A stretch of 64,000 nucleotides of DNA from an uncultured Methanomicrobiales archaeon (GCA_903926075.1 CAIYHQ010000134.1:1-64000), one strand, 5' to 3'. Positions 52,124-61,819 are shown, counted from the first letter of the stretch. Made by a program: numbers and translations. The notes: a model not told the origin generated them from the sequence alone.

Positions 52124-54197
52124 ATGGATTATTGGTTTAGCGCTTCTTTTTACCGTAACCATCTGCTGGGCAGGTTATACGATAATTCATTTACATACAC
52201 CTGTCAGGATTGGCGTTCTTCTACCTCTGACAGGTGACGTTGAACTGAAGGAACCACTTGAATGGGCAAAGGATAACATTAACAGGGAGGGAGGTTTAGG
52301 TGGAAGACCGGTTGAACTTGTATACAAGGACACGAGTACCGGGAACACAACCGAACTTGCACAGGAACTTCTTAGAGACAATTCAATCAGGATTGTTATA
52401 GGACCTCCAACAAGTGACGATGTCTATTCTCTTGCGCCGGAATTTAAGAGGCAGCAAAAAATGCTTATAAGTCCGCTTGCAACTTCCGGGGATATTATTC
52501 GGGCGTTTGGGAAGGAAGGCTATTTCTGGCGTACAACACAAGGCGATGTTGCACAGGTGAAAGTGATTGTTTCAATTCTTAAGGAAAAGGGAGGAGAGAA
52601 AATAGCCGTTTTTGCAGAAAACACTACCTATGGAAATACATTTTATGACTGGACCGGTTTCTTTGCTACGGAATATGGTCTTAACATATCATACATACGA
52701 CAGTTCGAACCTGGTTCAATAACACTCAGTAAAGACGTTGCAGATGCTTTAAAAGGAAATCCAGATTATATTATCGCTGCCTGTGGATCATCCGATGCTT
52801 CATGTATCAAAAATGAGGTTGACCATTCAAAAAAACCAACAAAACTCTTCCTTACTGATTCGTCAGCAACACCGAACCTAATAAGCACACTTGGAGCAGC
52901 AGCGGAGGGTCTCGAAGGAACATCGCCGACTGTAGATCCTTCTTCTGGCTTTTCCATCGCTTATCAGGGGAAATTCGGGCATCTGCCAACTGATTTTGCA
53001 GCACCTGCTTATGATGCCGTTCTACTTGCTTCATACACTACCGCTCGACAAGATGCAACCATCATTGAGTCCCAGGCTGATTCTATAAGGCATGTTGTAT
53101 ATGGAAACGGGACACCAGAGGGTTGGGATGCACAGGGTTCACATGAAGCAATCGCAGATATACGCAGAGGTGGGAGCCCTGCCATATCGGGTGCGAGCGG
53201 CCCGCTTGATTATGATATTGAATACGGGGTGGATCCTCTCTTTACTTACTATTCCCACTGGGTTGTCGAGGATGGCGGTTTCAGAACCGTTTCTGTAATT
53301 GCTTCAGCAAAATCCGGGACACCGATTGTAAAAGGTGAATCTGTTGCAAGGTCACGTGCATCTGAAAATTTGATGACGATTCCGAAAACCGGGATAGTAT
53401 CGTATAAACCGGCAGCAAATAAGACTGATTTCCAGGCGGTTATTCTCGGTCCTTCACGTGGCTGGATGAATTACCGGCACCAGTCAGATGCACTCGCAGT
53501 ATACACTCTGCTTCGGGAGAACGGTGTCCCAGACAATAAAATCATCCTTATGCTCTATGATGATGTGCCCTTTACGTCGGAAAACCCGATCAAAGGTGAT
53601 ATCCACAACGTCCTTGCAGGAAAGAATCTTCGTTCAGGAGCCGGAGTTGACTATTCAGGCGAGCAGGTAACACCTTTAACTCTGAAACAGGTTCTGTTAG
53701 GTAATAAAACTAAAACAACTCCGGTTGTCCTTGAAAGTGGTAATAGTACAGACGTTTTTGTGTATATCGCGAGCCATGGAGAACCAGGAGAAATCGATTT
53801 TTCGACGAGGCATAGTACGCTTAGCACGAGTGATTTTAGAGATGTCACAGAGACAATGTACCGTGAGGGAAGGTACCGGCAGATTGTCTTTTTTGTTGAT
53901 ACGTGTTTTGGCGAGAGCATCGGCATAAATGCAACTGTCCCAGGGCTTCTATACTTAACAGCTGCAGCCAAAGACGAGCCTTCGCTAGGGACCACTTATG
54001 ATGCGTCAATCAGGCAGTGGCTTTCGGATGAGTTCACTGAAAGTGTACTTGATACAATCCAGGCTGATCCGGACATTACGTTCCGTGAACTCTATACCGC
54101 CGTATACGAAAAAGTCATTGGTTCTCACGCGAGGATATTGAACACAGAAAATTTTGGGAATATTGATATTCCGGTGAAAGAATTCCTGCAGCCATGA
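52124..54197 (+). CDS. ABC-type ligand-binding domain fused to a C13 (legumain/GPI8-like) peptidase
   Basis: The frame is open from 52107 to 54197. It encodes a membrane segment (WIIGLALLFTVTICWAGYTI), then a type-I periplasmic binding domain of the Leu/Ile/Val kind (VRIGVLLPLTGDVELKEPLE, REGGLGGRPVELVYKD, RIVIGPPTSDDVYSLAPEFK), about residues 35-400. A C13 cysteine-peptidase domain follows, starting GWMNYRHQSDALAVYTLLRE, NGVPDNKIILMLYDDVP, GVDYSGEQVTPLTLKQVLLG. The catalytic His is in VYIASHGEPG (codon 53775) and Cys in FFVDTCFGES (codon 53904). No ATG, GTG or TTG lies in frame before 52461, so the start is uncertain: an ATG at 52124 is one base out of frame, and one G fewer in the GG at 52126-52127 would restore it. 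The stop overlaps the next gene by 4 bp. Probably anchored with both domains outside the cell. Confidence 0.85.
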
Positions 54198-55189
54198 ACG
54201 ATAATCAAATAATCTCAATACTTGCTGTTGCAACTGCAGTGGTCATTGTTATTACTCTGTTCATGATAAATCCAAACACACCGAATCTCCCGGTTATTTA
54301 TATTGTATACGGTTCAGAGAAGGGCGATCTCTCGTATACAGACTGTGCTTACCTGGGCCTTTTTACCGCACAGGAATCAATGCCATTTATCAAGCAGGAA
54401 TTTACATCAATTGACCCAGACCGGTTTTCCGGGTTTTTAAACGGCTCCGGAGAATTAAAGAAACCAGGATTCGTTATTACTGTAGGTTTCCAGTACGCGG
54501 GTGATACGCTGCACTTTTCCCAGGAGCACCCTGAAACCAGGTTTCTTGCGGTCGATGAGGCTGGAATTGGATCAAATAATACGAAGGCATACGAAGTATC
54601 CTCGTATGGTGAGAGCTACCTTGCAGGGGTTCTTGCAGCATCTGCCACAAAAACGAAAAGAGTTGGTATAATTCTTGGAATGCCATCAAGACCACTCGAG
54701 GGGTTCAGGCTCGGATACGAAGCCGGAGTCCGGGCTGCTGACCCATCAGTAGTTCTCGAAGAGGAATATATTGGCAACACAGTTAGTAGTTTTTCTGACC
54801 CAAAAAAAGGAGTTGAGATAGCTGATGCGATGTACCGGAATGGGACCGATATTATCTTTACAGTCGCAGGTTATTCAGGAACTGGCGTTATTAAAGCAGC
54901 AAAAGCAGATTCAGGAAGATACGTTATCGGTGTGGATTCAGACCAGACTTACCTTGGTCCATCAGTTGTCATCGCATCGGCAGTGAAACGGGTAGACCGA
55001 ATCGTCTATTCTGGTACAAATGAATATCTCGAGGGGAGATTTTCAGGTGGGAACGTCACAGGTGGATTGAATGAAGGTGTGACTGGAATTGTGTTCAACC
55101 CAAAATTTGAGGCATATAATGCAACAATAAATGCATGGGAAAAAGAGGCCCGCCAGGCAGAGGAGTGGTATCTGGCTTTACAAAAATAA
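54194..55189 (+). CDS. BMP-family (PnrA/Med-like) ligand-binding protein
   Basis: A 331-residue protein. The N-terminal hydrophobic stretch SILAVATAVVIVITLFMI is a membrane anchor or signal; no lipobox is seen. The rest is a BMP-type periplasmic binding domain: FVITVGFQYAGDTLHFSQEH, RFLAVDEAG, SYLAGVLAASATKTKRVGII, GFRLGYEAGVRAADPS and GTDIIFTVAGYSGTGVIKAA then VIGVDSDQTYLGPSVVIASA. Bacterial relatives bind purine nucleosides or other small molecules for an ABC importer or for sensing, but no permease or ATPase gene is nearby. It overlaps the stop of the ligand-binding/peptidase gene (ATGA), so the two are made together. Possibly a second receptor of the same surface complex. Confidence 0.88.
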   Translation: MNDNQIISILAVATAVVIVITLFMINPNTPNLPVIYIVYGSEKGDLSYTDCAYLGLFTAQESMPFIKQEFTSIDPDRFSGFLNGSGELKKPGFVITVGFQYAGDTLHFSQEHPETRFLAVDEAGIGSNNTKAYEVSSYGESYLAGVLAASATKTKRVGIILGMPSRPLEGFRLGYEAGVRAADPSVVLEEEYIGNTVSSFSDPKKGVEIADAMYRNGTDIIFTVAGYSGTGVIKAAKADSGRYVIGVDSDQTYLGPSVVIASAVKRVDRIVYSGTNEYLEGRFSGGNVTGGLNEGVTGIVFNPKFEAYNATINAWEKEARQAEEWYLALQK

Positions 55190-55207
55190 TTAGCCTTCAA
55201 GAATGCA

Positions 55208-55952
55208 TCATATGTCATTGAACAACGCTTCTGCAGATGGTCCTGCCATACCCGCTTCGCTGTGACCAATAGCTGGGACAATATGATATTCCCACATTAT
55301 GGGGATATGGAGTTTTTCTGCTTGTTTTTGGGCAATATCAAAATAAAATTTTGCCCGTTCAAATCGTGTTTTTCCTTGTGCTTCAGCTGCTGGGAAATTT
55401 GCAAGGCTGGTATCATTTGGATCAATATCTTTTTCACCAGACATGATTATCAGTTTTCTTGCAAAGACGGTTTTTAAATCATTCTCGGTAATGGGAGAAC
55501 CCTGGAGGCCCAAAGGAAACCTGACTGTAAATGTCGGTAACGTCCTTTGCAGTTCCGTTCATATCAAACATGTTGCCACCGGTATACCAGGAATCCCCTG
55601 GGTAATATTCATTGGAGAATTCAGGGGCTATTAAAAGTGTCGAATACTTTTCGCTATACGGGACCCACACATCACGGGAAGCTGACGCATCTCTTCCTGC
55701 ACCATGCATCACTATAAGAACAGGATCAGAAAGGTTCCACGAGGCCGGTCTATAGGTATAGACTGTAATTGGACGGTCAGAGTTCCCTAGTTTATTGATA
55801 AAAACATATTTGCCAGTCCCAACAGGAATTTCAGTTGTTGCTGTCGCTGTAGTTTGAAATTTATTATTCCCGCTGGAAGTCATGGAAGAACATCCACTTG
55901 CAGCAAGGGTTAAGAAGAGAATTAAGTAAACAAAAAAATTGAGAATCTTCAT
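55208..55952 (-). pseudogene. Alpha/beta-hydrolase (esterase) with its central part deleted
   Basis: The upstream frame (55952-55479) has a lipoprotein-like start (MKILNFFVYLILFLTLAASG then CSS) and the first half of an esterase: PVLIVMHGAGRDASASRDVW, STLLIAPEFSNEYYPGDSWY, NMFDMNGTAKDVTD. It then breaks near ATTTACAGTCAGGTTTCC (about 55525-55540), and the remainder (55513-55208) is the C-terminal half in another frame (GLQGSPITENDLKTVFARKL, YHIVPAIGHSEAGMAG, with the catalytic His in GHSEAG). The section with the nucleophile Ser motif (usually GHSAGG) and about 100 residues is absent, so the protein cannot be a normal esterase. An internal deletion plus frame loss explains this. It is the first member of a small group of remnants that ends near 56.5 kb. 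Confidence 0.75.
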
Positions 55953-56001
55953 ACTGTCAATAATGAACTTTTTTCATGATAGAGTTGTTGGCCAATTTAT
56001 T

Positions 56002-56526
56002 TCAATCCGGATTAAGAGTATAAGAGTAAACAACCTTCCCATTTTTTTCGCTGCACCTAGTATCATTTGAAAGACATGCACCAATATAATCAACTCTCAT
56101 TGATTCGGGAGATATGGCAACCCGTAAATGGCCGGGACTTCCTAATATTACTCCATTTACATATCCGTACTCAGTGCCAGGACTTGATTGCTTTGATCTT
56201 ATGGTTGCAGGCTGAGGAACCTCCTCGTAAGTCACATTGTCAAGTTCCTGTTCTGCAAAAAAATGGTCATGGCAATGGAAAAATATCGTTACATTATTTT
56301 TTACAAGTAGTTCGTGAATAGGAACTCCCCAACCTGGCCTGTGCTCGTCGAATCCGTAAGTATCATCATTGTTATTCCTTCCCCACTCATAGAGAGACAC
56401 AAATTCTGTACCTCCCCTGCCCTGCGGGTCCCCGCCGACTAGATGGTGGGAGAAAACGAATTTGTACCTGGCACTGCTATTTTCCAGAGTGTTTTTTAAC
56501 CAATTGTACTGTGTCTCTCCCAGAGT
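56002..56526 (-). pseudogene. Metallophosphoesterase, C-terminal fragment
   Basis: The frame from 56526 to 56002 encodes TLGETQYNWLKNTLENSSAR, YKFVFSHHLVGGDPQGRGGT, VSLYEWGRNNND, RPGWGVPIHELLVKNNVTIF, FHCHDHFFAEQEL and YEEVPQPATIRS. It is the second half of a calcineurin-like phosphoesterase: the late histidine-rich motifs (SHH, HCHDH) are present but the D-x-H, GD and GNHD motifs of the N-terminal half are missing. A TAG at 56527-56529 in frame precedes it and nothing upstream continues the protein. So it is a 5'-truncated remnant. An internal ATG-like start at 56400 would give only 132 residues. It follows the esterase remnant on the same strand. Confidence 0.7.
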
Positions 56527-56730
56527 CTAAGCCCAATCATCAGTTTTTCCGCTTGGTTTTGTAGTTTTTCTGGTAATGTCCCTTTTGATGAGTGGATTTT
56601 TTCACCTAAAAAGCCTGAAAAAAATACCGCCCAAGTTACAAAAACACAAAAAAGATAATTTTATTATGGTTCTTTTTTTCTTCCAAATCATGGAAGTAAA
56701 AAAATTCCCAGACTATATTGTTTCCTTATA

Positions 56731-58584
56731 TCATGGTTTAGGTAGCAACCCTGGTTTTAGTGACGGCTGGGGTCCGGGCTTTTGTGTTGGCTGTGGTCCC
56801 GGTGTAGAGGCCTGAATTTGAAATTGGACATCTGTGTTGCTCATAATAGAAAATTGTTTTACTACAACATTCCAATTTCCGCTGTTTGCATTTGTCGGAA
56901 TATTGAAACTACCTTTAATTTTGTCTGAACTCTGGATTGAAACCGAAACTGCTGAAATATCAATTCCATTGCGCTGCAGACTTACCTGGGCATCCTTTGC
57001 AAAGTTCTGGCCTGTAAGTGTGAATAAGGTGGTTGTTCCTACATTACCCGAATTCGGACTGATACTCTTCACAACAGCAGATTTTCCCTGACCGGGTCCG
57101 ATTGGTGTAGAGGTAGATGTTGGCACTGATGTAGTGGATTGAGTGGTTGGTAATGTAGTAGGTTGGGTAGTGAGCTGAGTTGTGGGTGGTGTGGTAGGTT
57201 TGCCAGTCGGCTGAGTGGTTGGTGGTGCGGTGGGTTGAGTAGTAGGTAAAAGTGAGATCAGGCTCTGTATCCATGCCGTGATATCACTCGCATTGTATGT
57301 CCCCAGTCCAAAGAGGAAATTTACAGGAATATTTGCCGGCATGCTGATTGGTTGAGAGTAAAGATAAGCTCCTGAGCAAATCAGACCGCCTAGATTCCTC
57401 ATTGCCACCATCTTCTGTTTTTGGTCACTTGTAAGTGTATTTCCAACATCTGTAAAGTGTGTCGCGTAATAATACGATATCTCACCGTCAAGTTCCCCAT
57501 ACCGTGCTGAAAGTGAACGGATGAGATTCTCATCGATTGTCTCCCCGTTTAATGCACGACGGAGTTCTGTTGAAATTGCCTGTCTTTTTGCTACAATCTC
57601 ATTCAGGTCAGCACGCTGAAGATCAACGAGACCTGTAATCTTTTCCCTTTGCGTATCATCTAATAGAGCGAGGAAAGCTTCTCCTGAATCACCTGTAAGT
57701 GTTGTACTTATGGAATAGTTCGGGTTTCCAATTGCAGGACCATCTTTCATATAGAAAGAACCAAAGTATGTTGCCTGTCGTTCAGGACAGAAATATACAT
57801 CTGCAGTGACGGACCCGGCGTACCAGGCAAACATCTCACTTGCATAGGTTCTCATTGCGACTGAGTTATCCTGACCGCTGTTTTTCAGGACGTCTGACAC
57901 ATCTACTACCGGCCAGTTCAGCATACCCTCTGAGGCCATCTTGTCCAGATATGCTCTCTGTGTTGTATTGAATGACCGGATTACACTTGCATATGTTTTT
58001 GTCCGGGCTATGCTTATACTTGCATCAACGTCATACAATTTTGCTGAATAGTTCATAACAGCAGATTTATCGAGCCCGCTGCTTCCTGAAGGAGCACTTC
58101 CTGAAAGTTGTGTGCGGAATGCATTCATTAATGGGAATCGCATATACGCATACTGGCTGGATAATGGTGCTTCTGCGTTAGAGAGAGCTATAAACTGGGC
58201 TAACTGGTCGCTATTCATTATATACAGGACATTGTCTGCAACACGGGTGACAAAATCAGTATTGTGACCCATCTGTGTTGCATCATTGTCACGGAGATAC
58301 TGGAAACCTGCATAATCGGCTACTTTCCCGGGTGGTATGAAAGTGTCGCTGCATGCATCTCCTGAAATAAATGCCAGAGCGTCAAACGCTATGGTATCCC
58401 TCTGGGCCTGGTCTGAAATGGTCTGCTCGATGGTGTATTGCTGCGTTACACCTGCACCCTGAGGTGGACGATTTCCACCCGGCGCAATCGTTCCGGATGC
58501 ATCTGCTGCACTGACCGCTACTGCCAAAAGTGCAAGGAGACAGAATGCGGTAAAAATATAACCCCACGTTCGTGATATTTTCAT
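56731..58584 (-). CDS. Large secreted protein with N-terminal helical domain, Thr/Pro linker and IPT/TIG-like domain (paralog A)
   Basis: About 617 residues from ATG 58584, which has GGTGA seven bases upstream; the frame extends to TTG 58605 but the extra seven residues precede the signal peptide (WGYIFTAFCLLALLAVAVSA). Residues 35-440 form a mostly helical domain shared with the neighbour (YTIEQTISDQAQRDTIAFDA, CSDTFIPPGKVADYAGFQYL, MRTYASEMFAWYAGS). A Thr/Pro/Gln linker (about 445-501) and a beta domain of the IPT/TIG type (about 508-578, VKSISPNSGNVGTTTLFTLT) follow, then a Pro-rich tail. I do not recognise the helical domain. Exported, probably held by the IPT-like module in the cell envelope. 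Upstream it has the shared TTGGG-type promoter. Confidence 0.8.
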   Translation of the reverse strand: MKISRTWGYIFTAFCLLALLAVAVSAADASGTIAPGGNRPPQGAGVTQQYTIEQTISDQAQRDTIAFDALAFISGDACSDTFIPPGKVADYAGFQYLRDNDATQMGHNTDFVTRVADNVLYIMNSDQLAQFIALSNAEAPLSSQYAYMRFPLMNAFRTQLSGSAPSGSSGLDKSAVMNYSAKLYDVDASISIARTKTYASVIRSFNTTQRAYLDKMASEGMLNWPVVDVSDVLKNSGQDNSVAMRTYASEMFAWYAGSVTADVYFCPERQATYFGSFYMKDGPAIGNPNYSISTTLTGDSGEAFLALLDDTQREKITGLVDLQRADLNEIVAKRQAISTELRRALNGETIDENLIRSLSARYGELDGEISYYYATHFTDVGNTLTSDQKQKMVAMRNLGGLICSGAYLYSQPISMPANIPVNFLFGLGTYNASDITAWIQSLISLLPTTQPTAPPTTQPTGKPTTPPTTQLTTQPTTLPTTQSTTSVPTSTSTPIGPGQGKSAVVKSISPNSGNVGTTTLFTLTGQNFAKDAQVSLQRNGIDISAVSVSIQSSDKIKGSFNIPTNANSGNWNVVVKQFSIMSNTDVQFQIQASTPGPQPTQKPGPQPSLKPGLLPKP

Positions 58585-58643
58585 AAAGAAATCACCTTTT
58601 TTCAAGTCCCATTGTAGGACAAACTATCAGTTAATCGCGAAAA

Positions 58644-58699
58644 GGGATAATAAAATGCCAGAGTCTATTCCAGATTACACCCAAATCTTACCCCAATCC
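58644..58699 (-). promoter_or_regulatory. TTGGG-box promoter A
   Basis: On the minus strand TTGGGGTAAGATTTGGGTG (58678-58696) lies about 28 bp upstream of a TATA element GCATTTTATTATCC at 58645-58658. The layout recurs at 60941-60993 and 63523-63575. Confidence 0.6.
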
Positions 58700-58832
58700 A
58701 ATACAAATTTATTTGATTTAAGATTTAGAAAAATTTTATTTTAATATTGGGACTGGGAGGAAAAAATGCAATGATTTGAAGGATGATATAGTACAATCAA
58801 TTTTGATTGTTCCTGCTTATTCCTTGCTTTTA

Positions 58833-60878
58833 TTATGCCAGAACCGATGTATTCTGAGTATCTCCAAATTTATCATTACAAGCGGTTCTGCAATACCTGT
58901 AATCTCCGCATTGCAATCCAATTGAATTTTCGCAGCACACTTTACATTCATTGGAACTGCCTTTTTCAACACACACTGAATAGTCACCGTCAGGGCCCAA
59001 GACCGAAGGAGCCGAAACAGTAATGAAATTTGAATTTTTGCTGAAATCGTGAATTGCGCAAGTATCTCTGCACATTGTCCTCGCTTTACTATCAGCACCA
59101 ATTAAGCAGTCACAACAATCCTTGCATTCTGGATTGTCTTTTGTATTATTGATACAGACTCCTTGATCCTTGATAGTAGGGGTTGTTTGAGATTTGATAC
59201 TGGTTGTAACCGGTTTAGTACTAGCCGGATCCTGTCCTTGCCCCTGGTCTCTTGACGGGGCACATGCGAGTACTCCTGGCTTATCATCGCAAGTACCAGT
59301 TACATTACCTTGTCTATCGTTAAATTGACATTTATCGCCAACTTTTTTCCCCTTACATGATAAAATTGCTTCAGTCGGGGGCTGGTTATGAGACACTTGT
59401 GAACCAGTATTTTGTGTGACCTGTGTCTTTTGAGTCTGTGTGGGCCGTTGTAACCCTGAACTTATAGTTGAAGGGATATTGGTAATCCTTTTAATAATAT
59501 TTGTAATTGTAGTTGTTAATGATGGTTGAACCGGCGGCTTCAATGTTGGCCCGTTAGTGGGCAATAGGGTTTGAAGGCTTTGTAGCCATGCAGATACTTT
59601 GCTCGCACTATACTTCCCTACACCAAACAGAAAGTCAGAGGGAACATTCGGTGGCATACTAATCGGCTGGGAGTACAGATAAGCTCCTGAGCAAATTAAA
59701 CCTCCAAGATCCCTCAGTGAATGGGTCTTCTGTTTCTGATCACTTGTAAGTGAATTTTTAACATCTGTAAAGTGTGTTGCGTAATAATACGAAATTTCAC
59801 CATCAAGTTCTCCATACCGTGCTGAAAGTGAACGGACCAGGTTTTCATCGATGTTTTCACCGTTTAACGCACGACGGAGTTCAGTTGCAATTGCCTGTCT
59901 CTTTGCTACTATTTCATTTAAGTCAGAACGCTGAAGATCAACGAGACCTGTAATCTTTTCCCTTTGCGTGTCATTTAAGAGAGCAAGGAACGATTCTCCT
60001 GAATCACCTGTCAGTGTCGTACTTATGGAATAATCCATGTTTCCAATTGCCGGACCGTCTTTCATGTAGAAAGAACCAAAGTAAGTTGCCTGCCGTTCAG
60101 GACAGAAATAAACATCTGACGCAACAGAGCCCTTATACCATGCGAACATTTCGCTTGCATAAGTCCTCATGGCGACTGAGTTGTCCTGACCGCTGTTTTT
60201 CAGGACGTCTGACACATCTACTACCGGCCAGTTCTGCATACCCTCTGAGGTCATCTTGTCCAGGTATGCTTTCTGTGTTGTATTCAATGACCTGATTACA
60301 GTTGCATATGTTTTTGCCCTATCTATGCTTATACTTGCATCAACATCATAAAGTTGTGCCGAATAGTTCATAACCGCAGATTTATCGAGTACACTGCTTC
60401 CTGCAGGTAACGTCTCATCGAGGTTCGTGCGGAATGCATTCATTAATGGAAACCGCATATAAGCGTACTGGCTGGATAATGGTGCTTCTGCCTTTGAAAG
60501 AGCCATAAACTGTGCGAGTTGGTCACTGTTCAAAATATACAGTACATTATCAGCTGCACGGGTTACAAAATCCGTATTGTGACCCATCTGTGTTGCATCA
60601 TTATCACGCAGGTACTGGAAACCAGCATAATCTGCAACTTTACCTGGTGGGAGGAAGGTGTCACTGCACGCATCTCCGGTAAGGAAAGCGAGAGCGTCAA
60701 ATGCTATGGTATCCCTTTGTGCCTGGTCTGAAATGGTCTGTTCAATATTATACTGCCCGTTATTATTTCCAACCGGGCCAGACGTACCTCCCATGTTGGC
60801 AGTACTAATCGCCACTGCAATAAGTGTCACGATGCAGAACGCGGCCAATATAAATCTTAATTCCCTTAATCGTTTCAT
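58833..60878 (-). CDS. Large secreted protein with the same helical domain and a Cys-rich C-terminus (paralog B)
   Basis: A 681-residue protein from ATG 60878, with GGTGA seven bases upstream and a signal peptide (LRFILAAFCIVTLIAVAIST). Residues 30-440 repeat the helical domain of paralog A at high identity at both protein and DNA level, e.g. QTISDQAQRDTIAFDALAFL, DACSDTFLPPGKVADYAGFQ, KTYATVIRSLNTTQKAYLDK. The C-terminal third differs: a Thr/Gln linker and about 18 Cys in two clusters (LSCKGKKVGDKCQFNDRQGN; ECKDCCDCLIGADSKARTMC; CVEKGSSNECKVCCENSIGL). The duplication has therefore swapped the exposed C-terminal module. No enzyme motif is seen. Confidence 0.8.
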   Translation of the reverse strand: MKRLRELRFILAAFCIVTLIAVAISTANMGGTSGPVGNNNGQYNIEQTISDQAQRDTIAFDALAFLTGDACSDTFLPPGKVADYAGFQYLRDNDATQMGHNTDFVTRAADNVLYILNSDQLAQFMALSKAEAPLSSQYAYMRFPLMNAFRTNLDETLPAGSSVLDKSAVMNYSAQLYDVDASISIDRAKTYATVIRSLNTTQKAYLDKMTSEGMQNWPVVDVSDVLKNSGQDNSVAMRTYASEMFAWYKGSVASDVYFCPERQATYFGSFYMKDGPAIGNMDYSISTTLTGDSGESFLALLNDTQREKITGLVDLQRSDLNEIVAKRQAIATELRRALNGENIDENLVRSLSARYGELDGEISYYYATHFTDVKNSLTSDQKQKTHSLRDLGGLICSGAYLYSQPISMPPNVPSDFLFGVGKYSASKVSAWLQSLQTLLPTNGPTLKPPVQPSLTTTITNIIKRITNIPSTISSGLQRPTQTQKTQVTQNTGSQVSHNQPPTEAILSCKGKKVGDKCQFNDRQGNVTGTCDDKPGVLACAPSRDQGQGQDPASTKPVTTSIKSQTTPTIKDQGVCINNTKDNPECKDCCDCLIGADSKARTMCRDTCAIHDFSKNSNFITVSAPSVLGPDGDYSVCVEKGSSNECKVCCENSIGLQCGDYRYCRTACNDKFGDTQNTSVLA

Positions 60879-60940
60879 AATGGTATCACCTGTCCGGTAT
60901 CCTAACCTAGGACAATTCTATCTGTTGATTATGAAAAGAG

Positions 60941-60993
60941 ATAAAAAAATTCCAGAATTCTACCCGCATCACACCCAAATTATACCATAATCC
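60941..60993 (-). promoter_or_regulatory. TTGGG-box promoter B
   Basis: Minus strand TATGGTATAATTTGGGTG (60972-60989) upstream of TATA ATTTTTTTATC at 60940-60950, distance 27 bp, as at the other two loci. Confidence 0.6.
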
Positions 60994-60996
60994 GGA

Positions 60997-61509
60997 TTAT
61001 TCGAGGCTTATCCGGGTAAGGCTTATGAGGGCAACAGTTGCACAAAGATCTGGTATAATCTGAAACAGTCCAATGTATCCTGCACGGAAACCAAAAAGGT
61101 TTACCAGAAGAGGATTAGATGTCACAGCGTACATCCCGAGGGCAAAGATAACAGTCATCAGGCCGAGAGTGAAAGAGCTTCTCATTTTCCGATAAATTCC
61201 AGCATAGATAATAAACAGCGGTATAATCAGGCCTATATTAATAAATGATATAAGTGATTTCAGTTGTTTGCCCTCTTCCTGTCCAGGGGGTGGTGGGAGC
61301 TGTTGGCTGGGATTTGCTTGCTGAGGCTCATTCGGGTTTTGTCCGGATTGATCACGGAACGGAGGCGGGCTATTGATTTGCCCTGGCTGACCAGGTAAGG
61401 GTTCTACTCCAGGATGTGGTACGTTAATAATTATTGGGATTACAAAACTTGCAATTACCACGATAATGACTGAAACAAGAATAAGCCAGATAATGTCTTT
61501 TCTTTCCAT
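60997..61509 (-). CDS. Membrane protein coupled to the winged-helix regulator
   Basis: A 170-residue protein with four predicted membrane helices: residues 6-28 (IIWLILVSVIIVVIASFVIP), about 85-105 (LISFINIGLIIPLFIIYAGI), 112-130 and 140-165. Between the first and second lies a Pro/Gln/Gly-rich loop (about 33-78, QQLPPPPGQEEGK) that is probably extracytoplasmic. No transport motif is seen. Its ATG overlaps the stop of the preceding regulator gene (TAATG), so both are translated together. Possibly the membrane sensor that controls that regulator; this is inference. Function unknown. Confidence 0.7.
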   Translation of the reverse strand: MERKDIIWLILVSVIIVVIASFVIPIIINVPHPGVEPLPGQPGQINSPPPFRDQSGQNPNEPQQANPSQQLPPPPGQEEGKQLKSLISFINIGLIIPLFIIYAGIYRKMRSSFTLGLMTVIFALGMYAVTSNPLLVNLFGFRAGYIGLFQIIPDLCATVALISLTRISLE

Positions 61510-61814
61510 TATGTCAAAACCTCCCCCTTATCTTCTTTTATACCAATCTGCTTCCAGATCTCCATAAATTCATCAAAATTTGATTCCGTTTGTTCAGTAA
61601 GAAAATACATGGCGCCATATCCTTCTTCCATCGATGTAATTACATTATGTTTCTTCATAACGTCCAGATGATGACGAATTGTTTTGTAATCAAGATGCAG
61701 GGACTGTGTTATCTGGTTCGCATTATATGGCCGCTGGTGAAGTAACAGGATTATCCGGGCCCGGTTAATCCCTCCTTTAGAACCTGCTATAAGCCACCAG
61801 AGAACCTTATTCAT
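61509..61814 (-). CDS. Winged-helix transcription regulator
   Basis: A 101-residue ArsR-like winged-helix protein: INRARIILLLHQRPYNANQI, TQSLHLDYKTIRHHLDVMKK, HNVITSMEEGYGAMYFLTEQ. The helix-turn-helix is NANQITQSLHLDYKTIRHHL and the wing EEGYGAMYFL. No metal-binding Cys or ligand domain is present, so control may come from the coupled membrane protein. The start ATG 61814 is preceded by an AATTGGG palindrome (61820-61834) that would cover the transcription start, suggesting autoregulation. A related TTGGG element precedes three neighbouring loci, which may be its targets. Confidence 0.82.
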   Translation of the reverse strand: MNKVLWWLIAGSKGGINRARIILLLHQRPYNANQITQSLHLDYKTIRHHLDVMKKHNVITSMEEGYGAMYFLTEQTESNFDEFMEIWKQIGIKEDKGEVLT

Positions 61815-61819
61815 ACTTG

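Noticed and set aside
57044-57274. Minus-strand frame rich in Thr/His/Tyr inside paralog A
   Set aside because: It is an out-of-frame reading of the Thr/Pro/Gln linker of the real gene on the same strand.
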